In this document: positions 15,130-23,781 of the stretch, one piece after another
Position numbering within the stretch: position 1 is the first letter of the stretch
How the letters are laid out: each line of letters opens with the position of its first letter
Origin: Bacillota bacterium
GTDB taxonomy: Bacteria; Bacillota; Clostridia; Christensenellales; SZUA-584
Assembly (NCBI GenBank): GCA_023416745.1
Contig: JAEZHF010000086.1
Coordinates: forward strand, 1-50,077
Reading direction: 5' to 3'
DNA: 50,077 nucleotides
Made by a program: the position numbers and the translations under genes
The notes under the pieces: model-generated
Databases searched by the model: none
Seen by the model: only the letters and a program-made list of their open reading frames with translations
What the model was told of the DNA's origin: nothing

Positions 15130-16653
15130 ATGAAAAAGATAACTATGTTTGTTCAGGGTATGCACTGCGCAGCCTGCGAGCTGCGCGTCGAGAACGCGCT
15201 GCTGGCGGTGAAAGGCATGAAGAGTGCCAAAGCCAGCTATTCCAAAGCCAGTGTAAAAGCGGAATATGACGAGACGCTGGCTGACACCGCGCAGCTGGAG
15301 CGGGCGATAACCGAGGCAGGATATACGGTGTCAGGGGAAGCTGCGCAGCCCAAGCAGAACGGCGGCATGCTGCGCATAATAGGCATATTGGTCATACTGT
15401 TTGGAGTCTACATGCTGATTTCGCACACGGTCGGTTTCAACTTCATACCCGAGGTTCAGCCGGGTGCAGGGCTGGGCGTGATATTTGTGATCGGCCTGCT
15501 GACGTCGCTGCACTGCCTTGCGATGTGCGGCGGCATTAATCTGTCACAGAACGTGACCGTCGGGCAGACAGGCGTCCGCTCGCGGCTGATGCCGGGCCTG
15601 AAGTACAATGCCGGTCGCGTTCTGGCATACACCGTGGTGGGCGGTATCGTGGGCGCGATCGGCTCCGTGATCAGCTTTTCAGCGACGGTGAAAGGCATCG
15701 TCGTGCTGGTCGCGGGCGTGCTGATGGTGCTGATGGGCCTCAACATGCTGGGGCTGCGGCGCATCAGCCTGCACATGCCAAAGTTCCTTGTGAGCAAGGC
15801 GGGCGCGGCGCAATCCTCGAAGAAGCCCTTTGTGGTGGGGCTGCTGAACGGTCTGATGCCGTGCGGACCGCTTCAGGCCATGCAGATTTACGCGTTGGGC
15901 ACCGGGAGCGCACTGTTGGGGGCGCTGTCCATGATGGTGTTTGCACTGGGCACCGTGCCGCTGATGTTCGCGTTCGGCGCATTGAGCGCACTGCTGAACA
16001 GCCGCTTTGCGCGTGTGATGGGCAAGGTGAGCGCCGTGCTGGTGATACTGATCGGCTTCACGATGCTGGGGCGCGGCTTTGGTCTGTCGGGTATCGCGCT
16101 GCCGTCAGCATCGGCAGACAACGGGACACAGAGCGTCGCAGTAGTGGAAAGCATCGATGATGAAAACGTACAGAGGATCACATCCGAGTTTTCTTCCGGG
16201 CAGTACGCACCGATTACGGTCAAGCAGGGCGTTCCTGTTGTCTGGACGATCAGCGTGACGGAGAAAGATCTTAACGGCTGCAACAATCCGATGATTATTC
16301 CCGCCTACGGCATTGAGAAAAAACTGGTTCCGGGAGATAATACAATTGAGTTTACGCCGGCTGAAAGCGGCGTCATCGCGTACAGCTGCTGGATGGGCAT
16401 GATACGCAGCACGATCACGGTGGTTGGTGCGGACGAAGATACGGCGGCGCAGCCTGCTGAAACACAGCAGACGCCGCTGCCTACACTGCCGGGCGGTTCG
16501 GCACCCGGCGGCTGCTGCGGCACCTTACCGCAGGAACCGGCAGAGACACCGAGATCAACGCCCAAACCGACAGCAGCGCCGGAACCCACAAAAACGCCGG
16601 ATGAACCGGTGTATGATCCGGAACTCGATCTTGGGGCCGGATGCTGCGGATAA
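15130..16653 (+). CDS. Fused HMA / SafE-DsbD-like membrane / cupredoxin protein
   Basis: A 507-residue multidomain protein. Residues 1-70 are a heavy-metal-associated domain with GMHCAAC (Cys13, Cys16). Residues about 78-320 form a membrane domain of the TauE/SafE or cytochrome-biogenesis type, with Cys129 and Cys133 in CLAMCGG and Cys245 in GLMPCGPLQ. Residues about 345-435 are a cupredoxin-like domain with NGCNNP and SCWMGM, the copper-site pattern of the cupredoxin_1 family. A Pro/Thr tail ends with two CCG motifs. It lies 12 bp after the DUF2318 gene and just before copA. It probably handles copper across the membrane or transfers electrons to extracytoplasmic partners. The direction of transport cannot be told from sequence. 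Confidence 0.85.
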   Translation: MKKITMFVQGMHCAACELRVENALLAVKGMKSAKASYSKASVKAEYDETLADTAQLERAITEAGYTVSGEAAQPKQNGGMLRIIGILVILFGVYMLISHTVGFNFIPEVQPGAGLGVIFVIGLLTSLHCLAMCGGINLSQNVTVGQTGVRSRLMPGLKYNAGRVLAYTVVGGIVGAIGSVISFSATVKGIVVLVAGVLMVLMGLNMLGLRRISLHMPKFLVSKAGAAQSSKKPFVVGLLNGLMPCGPLQAMQIYALGTGSALLGALSMMVFALGTVPLMFAFGALSALLNSRFARVMGKVSAVLVILIGFTMLGRGFGLSGIALPSASADNGTQSVAVVESIDDENVQRITSEFSSGQYAPITVKQGVPVVWTISVTEKDLNGCNNPMIIPAYGIEKKLVPGDNTIEFTPAESGVIAYSCWMGMIRSTITVVGADEDTAAQPAETQQTPLPTLPGGSAPGGCCGTLPQEPAETPRSTPKPTAAPEPTKTPDEPVYDPELDLGAGCCG

Positions 16654-16672
16654 AATTTAAGGGGTGAGAGAT

Positions 16673-19144
16673 TTGAAGGAGAATACGTACAGAGTGACCG
16701 GGATGACATGCTCCGCGTGCTCCGCGCACGTGCAAAAGGCGGTGGCGAAGCTACCGGGCGTGGCATCAGCGGATGTCAACCTGACGACGGAAAAGCTGCA
16801 TGTGACGTATGACGAAACGGTCACCGGCTTCGATGATATCAAAAAAGCGGTGGAGGACGGAGGCTACGGCATTGAGGACAACACCCGCCGTGTGACGCTG
16901 GGCGTGGAAGGCATGACGTGCTCTGCGTGTTCGGCGGCGGTGGAGCGCGCGCTGTCGCGGTTGAACGGCGTTAAATCGGCCTCCGTTAACCTCACGACCA
17001 ATCGCGCGACGGTGGAATATGACGCCGGTGGGGTGACATTGGCGCAGATACGCAAGGCTGTTGCAGACGCGGGCTATACGCCGCGTATGGAGGAAGAAGC
17101 TCGCGACGAGCAGGAGGAGAAGCGGGAAAAGGCGCTGAGGAACATGCGTCTGCGCGTGATCATCGCATCAGTTTTTGCGCTGCCCGAGCTGTACATCGCC
17201 ATGGGGCACATGATACCCGCGCTGAAGCTGCCGATGCCGATGTTCATGGACCCGCACATGTTCCCGTTTGTATTTGCGCTGGTGCAGCTCATCCTCACGA
17301 TACCCGTCGTCATCGCCGGGAGCCGATTCTTCACAAACGGTATGAAGACGCTGTTCAAGCTGGCGCCCAACATGGATACGCTGGTGGCCATCGGAACGGG
17401 CAGCGCATTCGTGTACAGCATCTACGCGATGATCCGTATATACCTGGGGGATTTCATGTTTTCCGGCTCGTTATATTTTGAATCCGCCGCCGTCGTCATC
17501 ACGCTGGTGATGCTGGGTAAGTATCTGGAGGCGGTCAGTAAGGGCAAGACGTCCCAGGCCATCAAAAAGCTGATGCGGCTCGCGCCCAAGACGGCAACGG
17601 TGCTGCGCAACGGCGCTGAGTTGGAGGTGGAGCTGGACGATGTGGAAGTGGGCGATGTCGTGGTCGTGAAGCCCGGCGCGTCAATACCGGTGGACGGCGA
17701 GGTAACTGACGGCGCATCGTCGGTGGACGAGTCGATGCTGACAGGAGAAAGCCTGCCGGTGGAGAAAGCATCCGGCAGCGCGGTAACGGGCGGCAGCATC
17801 AACGGCGAGGGCCTGTTGAAATTCCGGGTGACCCGGATCGGTGAGGATACGGCGCTGTCCAAGATCATCAAACTGGTGGAGGATGCTCAGAGTAAAAGAG
17901 CGCCTATCGCCAAGATCGCCGACAAGGTTTCCGGTATATTCGTCCCCATTGTGATGGGCATCGCCATCGTGAGCGCGGTGGGCTGGGCTTTAGCCGGGCA
18001 AACGTTCGACTTCGTGCTCACCAGCTTCGTGACGGTGCTGGTGATTGCGTGCCCGTGCGCGCTGGGTTTGGCGACGCCCACAGCCATCATGGTGGGCACT
18101 GGCAAGGGCGCGGAACTGGGCATACTGATCAAAAGCGGTGAGGCGCTGGAGGCTGCGCACAGCATCAAAACGGTGGTGCTGGACAAAACGGGCACGCTGA
18201 CGGAGGGCAAACCGAAACTGACGGACATCGCCGTATACGGCAGTATGAAAGAGGATAAGCTGCTTCAAATGGCAGCGTCGGCGGAGAAGGGCTCCGAGCA
18301 TCCGGTAGCCAAGGCGATCGTGGAAGGCGCGACGCAAAGAGGGCTGGCGCTGGACGAGCCGCAGTCATTTAAGGCGGTGCCGGGGCGCGGTATCGACGCT
18401 CAGGTAAACGGTGTGCGCGTTCTGGCCGGCAATGTGAAGCTGATGCAGGAGAATGGCGTGGACGTGAGCACCGCAGCCAGGGACGCGGAGGCGCTGTCCA
18501 AGAAAGGCCGCACGCTGATGTATGTGGCGGCGGACGGACAGCTGGCCGGACTGATGGCGGCAGCGGATGCGCTGAAATCCACCAGCCGGGAGGCGGTTGC
18601 GCGTCTGCGGCATATGGGCATCGAAGTGGTGATGATCACGGGCGACAACCGAGATACAGCCAACGCCATCGCCGAAGAGGCGGGCATCACGCAGGTGCTG
18701 GCGGATGTGCTGCCGCAGGACAAGGCGGCGGAGGTAGTGAAGCTCCAGCAGAGCGGCCAAAAGGTTGCGATGGTGGGGGACGGCATCAACGACGCGCCGG
18801 CGTTGGCCGCTGCGGATGTCGGGTTTGCCATCGGCACCGGCACGGACGTCGCGGTGGAATCCGCCGACGTGGTGCTGATGCGGGGCGATCTTAATGAAGT
18901 GCCGGCGGCAATCGCGCTGAGCCGCGCGACGATCCGCAACATCAAGCAGAACCTGTTCTGGGCGTTTGCTTACAACACAGCGGGTATACCGTTTGCTGCG
19001 GGCGTGTTCTTCATATTCGGCGGCCCGCTGTTAAATCCGATATTCGCGGGCGCGGCGATGGCACTGAGCTCGGTGTCGGTGGTATCCAATGCGCTCAGGC
19101 TCAGAGGGTTCAAAATCAAAGCTTTGAAGGAGAAGCAGTTATGA
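16673..19144 (+). CDS. copA: Copper-translocating P-type ATPase
   Basis: An 823-residue P1B-type ATPase that exports copper(I) from the cytoplasm. Two N-terminal metal-binding domains each carry GMTCSACS. The membrane ion path has CPCALGLATP, the actuator domain MLTGESLPV, the phosphorylation site DKTGTLTEG, the HP motif SEHPVAKAI and the hinge GDGINDAP. I chose TTG 16673 because GGGGTG lies 6 bases upstream. GTG 16664 is in frame but has no properly spaced ribosome site. The stop overlaps the next lipoprotein gene as ATGA. The gene is fifth in the direction of a regulated metal operon that ends with its own two-component system. Confidence 0.96.
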   Translation: MKENTYRVTGMTCSACSAHVQKAVAKLPGVASADVNLTTEKLHVTYDETVTGFDDIKKAVEDGGYGIEDNTRRVTLGVEGMTCSACSAAVERALSRLNGVKSASVNLTTNRATVEYDAGGVTLAQIRKAVADAGYTPRMEEEARDEQEEKREKALRNMRLRVIIASVFALPELYIAMGHMIPALKLPMPMFMDPHMFPFVFALVQLILTIPVVIAGSRFFTNGMKTLFKLAPNMDTLVAIGTGSAFVYSIYAMIRIYLGDFMFSGSLYFESAAVVITLVMLGKYLEAVSKGKTSQAIKKLMRLAPKTATVLRNGAELEVELDDVEVGDVVVVKPGASIPVDGEVTDGASSVDESMLTGESLPVEKASGSAVTGGSINGEGLLKFRVTRIGEDTALSKIIKLVEDAQSKRAPIAKIADKVSGIFVPIVMGIAIVSAVGWALAGQTFDFVLTSFVTVLVIACPCALGLATPTAIMVGTGKGAELGILIKSGEALEAAHSIKTVVLDKTGTLTEGKPKLTDIAVYGSMKEDKLLQMAASAEKGSEHPVAKAIVEGATQRGLALDEPQSFKAVPGRGIDAQVNGVRVLAGNVKLMQENGVDVSTAARDAEALSKKGRTLMYVAADGQLAGLMAAADALKSTSREAVARLRHMGIEVVMITGDNRDTANAIAEEAGITQVLADVLPQDKAAEVVKLQQSGQKVAMVGDGINDAPALAAADVGFAIGTGTDVAVESADVVLMRGDLNEVPAAIALSRATIRNIKQNLFWAFAYNTAGIPFAAGVFFIFGGPLLNPIFAGAAMALSSVSVVSNALRLRGFKIKALKEKQL

Positions 19145-19773
19145 AGCGAACGATAGTGATCACGCTTGCGATAATGGTATTGGGAGCCGCCGCTTTGCTG
19201 GGGGCGTGCGGTCAGGTGGATGTTATACTCAAATACAGCCGTGAGTCATTGGATAAATTAATAGGGCAATTTCCCGATGTGACATCAGAAACTGACAACG
19301 GGTATGCGATATCCGTCGATGACGAGACCGTGCTGCAAATCAGCAGTGATTTTTCCGCCGGGACAGACGACATCGTTTTTTCAACGCCGATTAAGCCTTT
19401 TACGTATGCAGGAATGGACGTTAGCAAGCTGGGCGAAGGACTGAGCGCGGATGACAATACATTGTATATCACCACTGATTACGGTGATGCGGATAAGGCG
19501 GATTCTGCCGCAGACGCGCTGTTTGCAGCCGCGGCGGCCAAGCGCGACGCGCTATCGTATCATACTGCGCTCGACCATTACGGATTTGATCTGACAGCGG
19601 GTAAATTCGAGTACGCCAAGGATTATAAAACCAACGACAAGGACATCGTGTTTGTATTAAAATCGGGAGCGATAGCGGATAGCGGGGCGAATATCAATAA
19701 CATTCAAGGCTGGGCGTTCGTGACGATGGACGACGGCGCGGAGGTGCTGGTCAAGCCGTACGATCTGGGATAA
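19141..19773 (+). CDS. Lipoprotein of unknown function in the copper operon
   Basis: A 210-residue lipoprotein with lipobox LLGAC (Cys23), translationally coupled to copA by a 4-bp overlap. The mature part is acidic, rich in Asp, Ala and Thr, with no Cys after the lipobox and no His cluster, so it does not look like a metal chelator. I do not recognise a family. Because the next genes are a response regulator and kinase, it could be a surface accessory of the sensor or a partner of the copper ATPase. Both are inference. Confidence 0.7.
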   Translation: MKRTIVITLAIMVLGAAALLGACGQVDVILKYSRESLDKLIGQFPDVTSETDNGYAISVDDETVLQISSDFSAGTDDIVFSTPIKPFTYAGMDVSKLGEGLSADDNTLYITTDYGDADKADSAADALFAAAAAKRDALSYHTALDHYGFDLTAGKFEYAKDYKTNDKDIVFVLKSGAIADSGANINNIQGWAFVTMDDGAEVLVKPYDLG

Positions 19774-19797
19774 GACAAATGACAGGTAGCGGAGAAC

Positions 19798-20490
19798 ATG
19801 GGAAAAAGCAAATGCGTACTCGTCGTGGACGACGAGACGGCCATCACGAATATCGTCAGCTCGTATCTGGAAAAGGCCGGATACGAGCCGGTGTGCGCGC
19901 ATAACGGTAATACAGCTCTGGAACTGTTTGACCGCCATGCGCCCGCGCTGGTGATACTGGACCTGATGCTGCCCGGACTGTCGGGCGAGCAGGTCTGCGC
20001 CGTGCTGCGCAAAAAGTCTCGTGTGCCCGTCATCATGCTCACCGCCAAAACGGCGGAGGAGGACGCGATGTCCGGCCTCATGCTGGGGGCGGACGACTAC
20101 GTGCGCAAGCCGTTCAGCCCCAGAGAGCTGATGGCCCGCGTGGAGGCGGTGATGCGGCGTGCAGCGGCGGAGCCGGAGCCGCTGACATCCGCGCTGGTGT
20201 TTCACAACGGCGGTCTTGTGATCGACGCGCAGCGCCGCGAGGCACGCACGCATGGCGAGCGCGTGCCGCTCACGCCCAAGGAGTTTGCGATACTCTCAGC
20301 ATTGGCAGCGCACCCCACCAAGGTATTCTCGCGCGAGGAGCTGGTCATGCTGGCGCTGGGCGAGGACTACGACGGTTTCGACCGCGCGATTGACACGCAT
20401 ATCAAGAACATCCGGCAGAAGATTGAAGCGGACGGACATAAATATATCAAAACGGTGCACGGCGTGGGTTACGCTTTCGAGGGGGAATAG
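19798..20490 (+). CDS. OmpR/PhoB-type response regulator
   Basis: A 230-residue regulator with an N-terminal receiver domain (acidic Asp11-Asp12, phospho-acceptor Asp55 in VILDLMLPG, Lys in VRKPFSP) and a C-terminal winged helix (LTPKEFAILSALAAHP, RAIDTHIKNIRQKI, IKTVHGVGYAFE). It lies 24 bp after the lipoprotein gene and 3 bp before its kinase. It probably controls this operon in response to metal or envelope stress sensed by the kinase. Confidence 0.95.
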   Translation: MGKSKCVLVVDDETAITNIVSSYLEKAGYEPVCAHNGNTALELFDRHAPALVILDLMLPGLSGEQVCAVLRKKSRVPVIMLTAKTAEEDAMSGLMLGADDYVRKPFSPRELMARVEAVMRRAAAEPEPLTSALVFHNGGLVIDAQRREARTHGERVPLTPKEFAILSALAAHPTKVFSREELVMLALGEDYDGFDRAIDTHIKNIRQKIEADGHKYIKTVHGVGYAFEGE

Positions 20491-20493
20491 CCT

Positions 20494-21891
20494 ATGAAAA
20501 GTTACTCTCTGAAAGTAAAGCTGTCGCTTTCGTACGCGCTCGTGGCGCTGCTGCTGGTGGCGTTCGTCAGTCTGTTTTCCAATATCTTTTTGCAGAGGCA
20601 GTTCGAGCAATACGTGATTCGTCAGCAGGAGTCCAGGAATAAGCAGGCCGTGGCACAGGTGGCCGCTCTGTACGACGCGGACACGGGTCGTTTCAACAGC
20701 CGGGGGCTGGACGAGGCGGGCATGCGCGCGCTGGAAAACGGCATGATGCTGAAGGTGACCGATGCATCGGGGAACGTGGTGTGGAACGCGATGACGCACA
20801 ATCAGGGCATGTGCGTGCAGATGCTGGAAAGCATGGCTGACACCATGCAGTCCCGTTACGGCAACTTCGAAGGCGCGTATGAAGAAAAGACGTATTCAGT
20901 GATTGCGGATGGCGTAGCGGCGAGCAGCGTGACGGTGGGATATTATGGGCCTTTCTACTTCAGCGAAAACGACGCGTTGTTTTTGGATACGCTGAACAAC
21001 GCGCTCATCATCATCGGTGTGCTGTCGCTGGCGGCGGCGGTGACGGTGGGCGTGTATATGGCACGGCGGCTGAGCCGTCCCATGACGCAGACGGCAGGCG
21101 CGGCCATGCGCATCGCGGCAGGTGATTATACGGTGAAGATAGAGGACAGCAGCCATACGCGGGAGCTGGCAGGCCTGACGGACGCGGTGAACAGCCTGTC
21201 TGAAAAACTGGCCGGGCAGGACGCTTTGCGGCGCCGGCTGACCGCCGACGTGGCGCACGAACTGCGTACGCCGCTCTCTTCGCTGCAAGGGCACATCGAG
21301 GCGTTTCAGGATGGCGTATGGGCAGCGGATGAGCCGCATTTGGCTGTGTGCCACGCGGAGATACTGCGCCTTAATCGGCTGGTGGGGGACCTCGAACGGC
21401 TGGCCAATCTGGAGGACGGCAGCGCATCATTGGAGAAGACGGAATTTGAGCTGAAGAACATGGTGAATAGCATCGCACTGGGGTTCAAGGCTGTGGGTCT
21501 GAAGAAGGGCGTCGGCATTGAAGTGAGCGGCGATGAAATCGTCGTCAGAGCGGACAGCGGCAAGCTGGGGCAGGTGATGTCCAACCTGATCTCCAACAGC
21601 CTGCGGCACACGCATGAAGGAGGACATATCAGCGTTAATATCACGGCGGCAGGCGATAACGTTCGCATAGCAGTGGAGGATGACGGCGAGGGCATACCGC
21701 CGGAGCACCTGCCGCACATATTCGAGCGGTTTTATCGAGCGGACCCCTCCCGCAGCAACAAATCCGGCGGCGCTGGTATCGGTCTGGCCATCGTTAAAGC
21801 TGTTGTGGATATGCATGGCGGGTATATACGGGCTGAAAGCGAACCGGGCTGCGGCGTAAGCTTTAACATTGAGATTCCTCGGGGGAAATGA
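20494..21891 (+). CDS. Membrane sensor histidine kinase (OmpR-partner type)
   Basis: A 465-residue kinase with membrane segments at about residues 12-33 and 165-187 around an extracytoplasmic sensor of about 130 residues. A HAMP domain (RRLSRPMTQTAGAAMRIAAG) follows, then the phospho-acceptor His255 in DVAHELRTPLSSLQG. The ATPase domain has NLISNSLRHT, DDGEGIPPEH, FERFYRADPSR and GGAGIGLAIVKAVV. It is the last gene of the metal operon, and the clustering with copA suggests it senses copper or damage caused by it. The sensor domain does not show an obvious Cys/His metal site, so the signal is unproven. Confidence 0.94.
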   Translation: MKSYSLKVKLSLSYALVALLLVAFVSLFSNIFLQRQFEQYVIRQQESRNKQAVAQVAALYDADTGRFNSRGLDEAGMRALENGMMLKVTDASGNVVWNAMTHNQGMCVQMLESMADTMQSRYGNFEGAYEEKTYSVIADGVAASSVTVGYYGPFYFSENDALFLDTLNNALIIIGVLSLAAAVTVGVYMARRLSRPMTQTAGAAMRIAAGDYTVKIEDSSHTRELAGLTDAVNSLSEKLAGQDALRRRLTADVAHELRTPLSSLQGHIEAFQDGVWAADEPHLAVCHAEILRLNRLVGDLERLANLEDGSASLEKTEFELKNMVNSIALGFKAVGLKKGVGIEVSGDEIVVRADSGKLGQVMSNLISNSLRHTHEGGHISVNITAAGDNVRIAVEDDGEGIPPEHLPHIFERFYRADPSRSNKSGGAGIGLAIVKAVVDMHGGYIRAESEPGCGVSFNIEIPRGK

Positions 21892-21914
21892 CACCTTATC
21901 CTACCGGCGTAAGG

Positions 21915-21923
21915 TTATCCACA
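21915..21923 (+). promoter_or_regulatory. Consensus DnaA box
   Basis: TTATCCACA is a perfect match to the strongest DnaA box. It is single and lies about 37 bp upstream of the predicted promoter of the thymidylate-synthase-like gene. It is not in an origin-like cluster. Confidence 0.45.
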
Positions 21924-21959
21924 AAAAATAATATTCATCCACCAACCCCTACCGACAGC

Positions 21960-21988
21960 TTGTATTCTGCTGACGTTTGTCATATCAT
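21960..21988 (+). promoter_or_regulatory. Possible sigma-A promoter of the thymidylate-synthase-like gene
   Basis: TTGTAT (21960-21965), a 17-bp spacer and TATCAT (21983-21988) form a plausible promoter about 55 bp before the gene. Confidence 0.45.
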
Positions 21989-22045
21989 AAAATTATATAC
22001 AAGCGATGAAATAATACATCGGATGGGAGATTTGGGGGGTAGTAT

Positions 22046-22816
22046 ATGAAGGAGATATTTATCGCGGCGGATACGCTGCCGGAGGCTTATCACAAAGCGT
22101 TGGTGGAGCTGGCGGATAACGGGGACGTTGTAGGATGCCCGGACTACAATCAGCTGCAAAAAGAGTGCAGCATGACGGTGGCCATCGAGCATCCGGTGAA
22201 GGAGCCGCGCATCAGCCGCCTCATCATTGGCGGACACCATGAGCTGCAGCAGTATGTGATGGAAGTGCTGGACGGGATACTGAATTTCAAGATCGGCGAC
22301 GGCAACTGCTGGGAATATACCTATCATGCCCGTTATGCGTACCAGATGCCATTTATATTGAGCGAACTGACCCGCAACCCGCTGACGCGGCGCGCGGTGA
22401 TGAATATACGCGACTTTGAGGTGGACAGCAAGAACGCCGACCCCGCCTGTATGCAGTCGATACAGTTCTTCATCCGAGAGGACAAGCTGCACATGAAGGT
22501 GCTGTTTCGCTCCAACGATCTGCCGGAAGCCTTCTTCTTCAACGCGTTTGCGCTGATCAAGCTACAGGAGAAGGTGGCCGCTTTGCTGGCCGTGGACATA
22601 GGAACCTATACGCACCGCAGCAATTCGATGCACTGCTACGAGAAGGACTTCGCTATGCTGGAGCGTTTCGTTGAAGGCGTCAAGACAAAGGACATTGAGG
22701 ACCTGACGTATGAATACGAGGGGTTCTACGAGAAGCTGATGGAGGAGGAGATACCGTCCATCATGAAGAACGTGGAACAGCTGAAAAAAGCCATGGAGCA
22801 GCAGAACTGCCAATAA
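22046..22816 (+). CDS. Divergent thymidylate synthase-superfamily protein
   Basis: A 256-residue protein that I assign to the thymidylate synthase/dCMP hydroxymethylase fold from active-site residues with ThyA spacing. Arg115-Arg116 match E. coli ThyA Arg126-Arg127, Cys135 in DPACMQ matches nucleophile Cys146, and Arg155 and Asp158 in RSND match Arg166 and Asp169. Asn166 matches Asn177, and His196 and Tyr198 in HCY match His207 and Tyr209. All gaps between these residues equal those in ThyA. Asn at 166 favours a uracil over a cytosine base. The first 90 residues are unlike ThyA and the region before Arg115 is shorter, so the folate site may differ. It stands alone between the metal operon and a lipoprotein cassette, with a terminator after it. 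It may be a working dTMP synthase of the divergent type seen in methanogens, or a paralogue with another role. Confidence 0.72.
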   Translation: MKEIFIAADTLPEAYHKALVELADNGDVVGCPDYNQLQKECSMTVAIEHPVKEPRISRLIIGGHHELQQYVMEVLDGILNFKIGDGNCWEYTYHARYAYQMPFILSELTRNPLTRRAVMNIRDFEVDSKNADPACMQSIQFFIREDKLHMKVLFRSNDLPEAFFFNAFALIKLQEKVAALLAVDIGTYTHRSNSMHCYEKDFAMLERFVEGVKTKDIEDLTYEYEGFYEKLMEEEIPSIMKNVEQLKKAMEQQNCQ

Positions 22817-22843
22817 AAAAACTGCGTTACAACAGCGAAGGAC

Positions 22844-22877
22844 AGGCGGCATTGAGGGAACAAGGCCGCCTTTTTTT
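22844..22877 (+). terminator. Rho-independent terminator
   Basis: AGGCGGC (22844-22850) pairs with GCCGCCT (22865-22871) around a 14-nt loop, followed by a run of Ts to 22877. It ends the thymidylate-synthase-like gene. Confidence 0.8.
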
Positions 22878-22934
22878 ACGTCTTATGGATAATACTACAC
22901 GGAACAGCCAAAGCAGTTGGCGGCGGAGGTGGAT

Positions 22935-23768
22935 ATGGAGATAAGACCAGTGGGCGGCAAGCAAGCGCCCAATTATCCGCGCAGGGAAGACGTCTCGCCC
23001 GAGACTCTCAAAGCACAGCCGCCGCAGCGGTGGGCGGTGAGCAAGGCGGCATTGATTGCGATGGGGACGCTGGCGGCGGTGTCGCTGGCGGGGTGCCGGA
23101 CTGCGGGAGTACCGCTGCCGCCCGAGATGGCGACGGAGGAGACAGCCGGAATCACAACTCCCATGGAAACACCTGTAATTGAAACTCTGATGATCGGGGA
23201 GCCAATGATGCCCACAGTCCCCATTGCGCCGCTGTTCGTGCACGGCAACGGCATGGGTGCGTTCGGCTGCCAGATGGTCGCGCCGCCCGTGTTCCTGTCT
23301 GAGGATGAGGCGCTGAGCGTGGTCAACGATGTGGCCAAGGACTACGGCCTTACGTTTGCGGCACAGGTGAGCGCTGAGTTCACGGATGTACTGGAACCGT
23401 CCGTCAACCTCAATGATCCGGAAAACACGCTGCCTTCGGACGCATACATCACACTGCGTCCGGACTTCATGGACGAGGCGCACGGGGTGGCGATCGAGTT
23501 CGTATCGGTGGAGGACGTGAAGGCGTGGCACAAAAGCGACAACGTGATGTCCAGCGTGGAGCAGTATGACACAAGGGGCGCGGCGGCACAGCTGAGTGAT
23601 GCGCTGGACGACGCATACAGCGACACCATCTCTACAGCCGGAGTGCTGTATGACCCGTGTGAGTTGTCGGAGACTTCGGAGACAGAGTCGCGTACACAGT
23701 CTGTGGAGCAGCTTAAAAAGCAGGCGAAAGAATTCTTTGAATGGCTGAAGAACGAGGGCGTGATTTAG
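22935..23768 (+). CDS. Radical-SAM-linked lipoprotein, paralogue 1
   Basis: A 277-residue protein that I cannot place in a named family. It begins with a 35-residue hydrophilic region (MEIRPV, then APNYP, TLKAQPPQRW) before a hydrophobic stretch and lipobox SLAGC with Cys54. This n-region is several times longer than in normal lipoprotein signals. The mature domain contains HGNGMGAFGC, APPVFLSEDEALSVVN, PDFMDEAHGV, GVLYDPC and the C-terminal QAKEFFEWLKNEGVI. All of these recur in paralogue 2 downstream. Besides Cys54 it has only the FGC and DPC cysteines. ATG 22935 follows GGAGGTG at good spacing. The paralogue follows after 13 bp and then a SPASM radical SAM enzyme, so this protein is a candidate substrate for modification. 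That role is inference. Confidence 0.75.
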   Translation: MEIRPVGGKQAPNYPRREDVSPETLKAQPPQRWAVSKAALIAMGTLAAVSLAGCRTAGVPLPPEMATEETAGITTPMETPVIETLMIGEPMMPTVPIAPLFVHGNGMGAFGCQMVAPPVFLSEDEALSVVNDVAKDYGLTFAAQVSAEFTDVLEPSVNLNDPENTLPSDAYITLRPDFMDEAHGVAIEFVSVEDVKAWHKSDNVMSSVEQYDTRGAAAQLSDALDDAYSDTISTAGVLYDPCELSETSETESRTQSVEQLKKQAKEFFEWLKNEGVI

Positions 23769-23781
23769 CCGGGAGGACGGT

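Noticed and set aside
21915..21923. Replication origin suggested by a perfect DnaA box
   Set aside because: Only one box was found, with no dnaA, dnaN or AT-rich unwinding region nearby.
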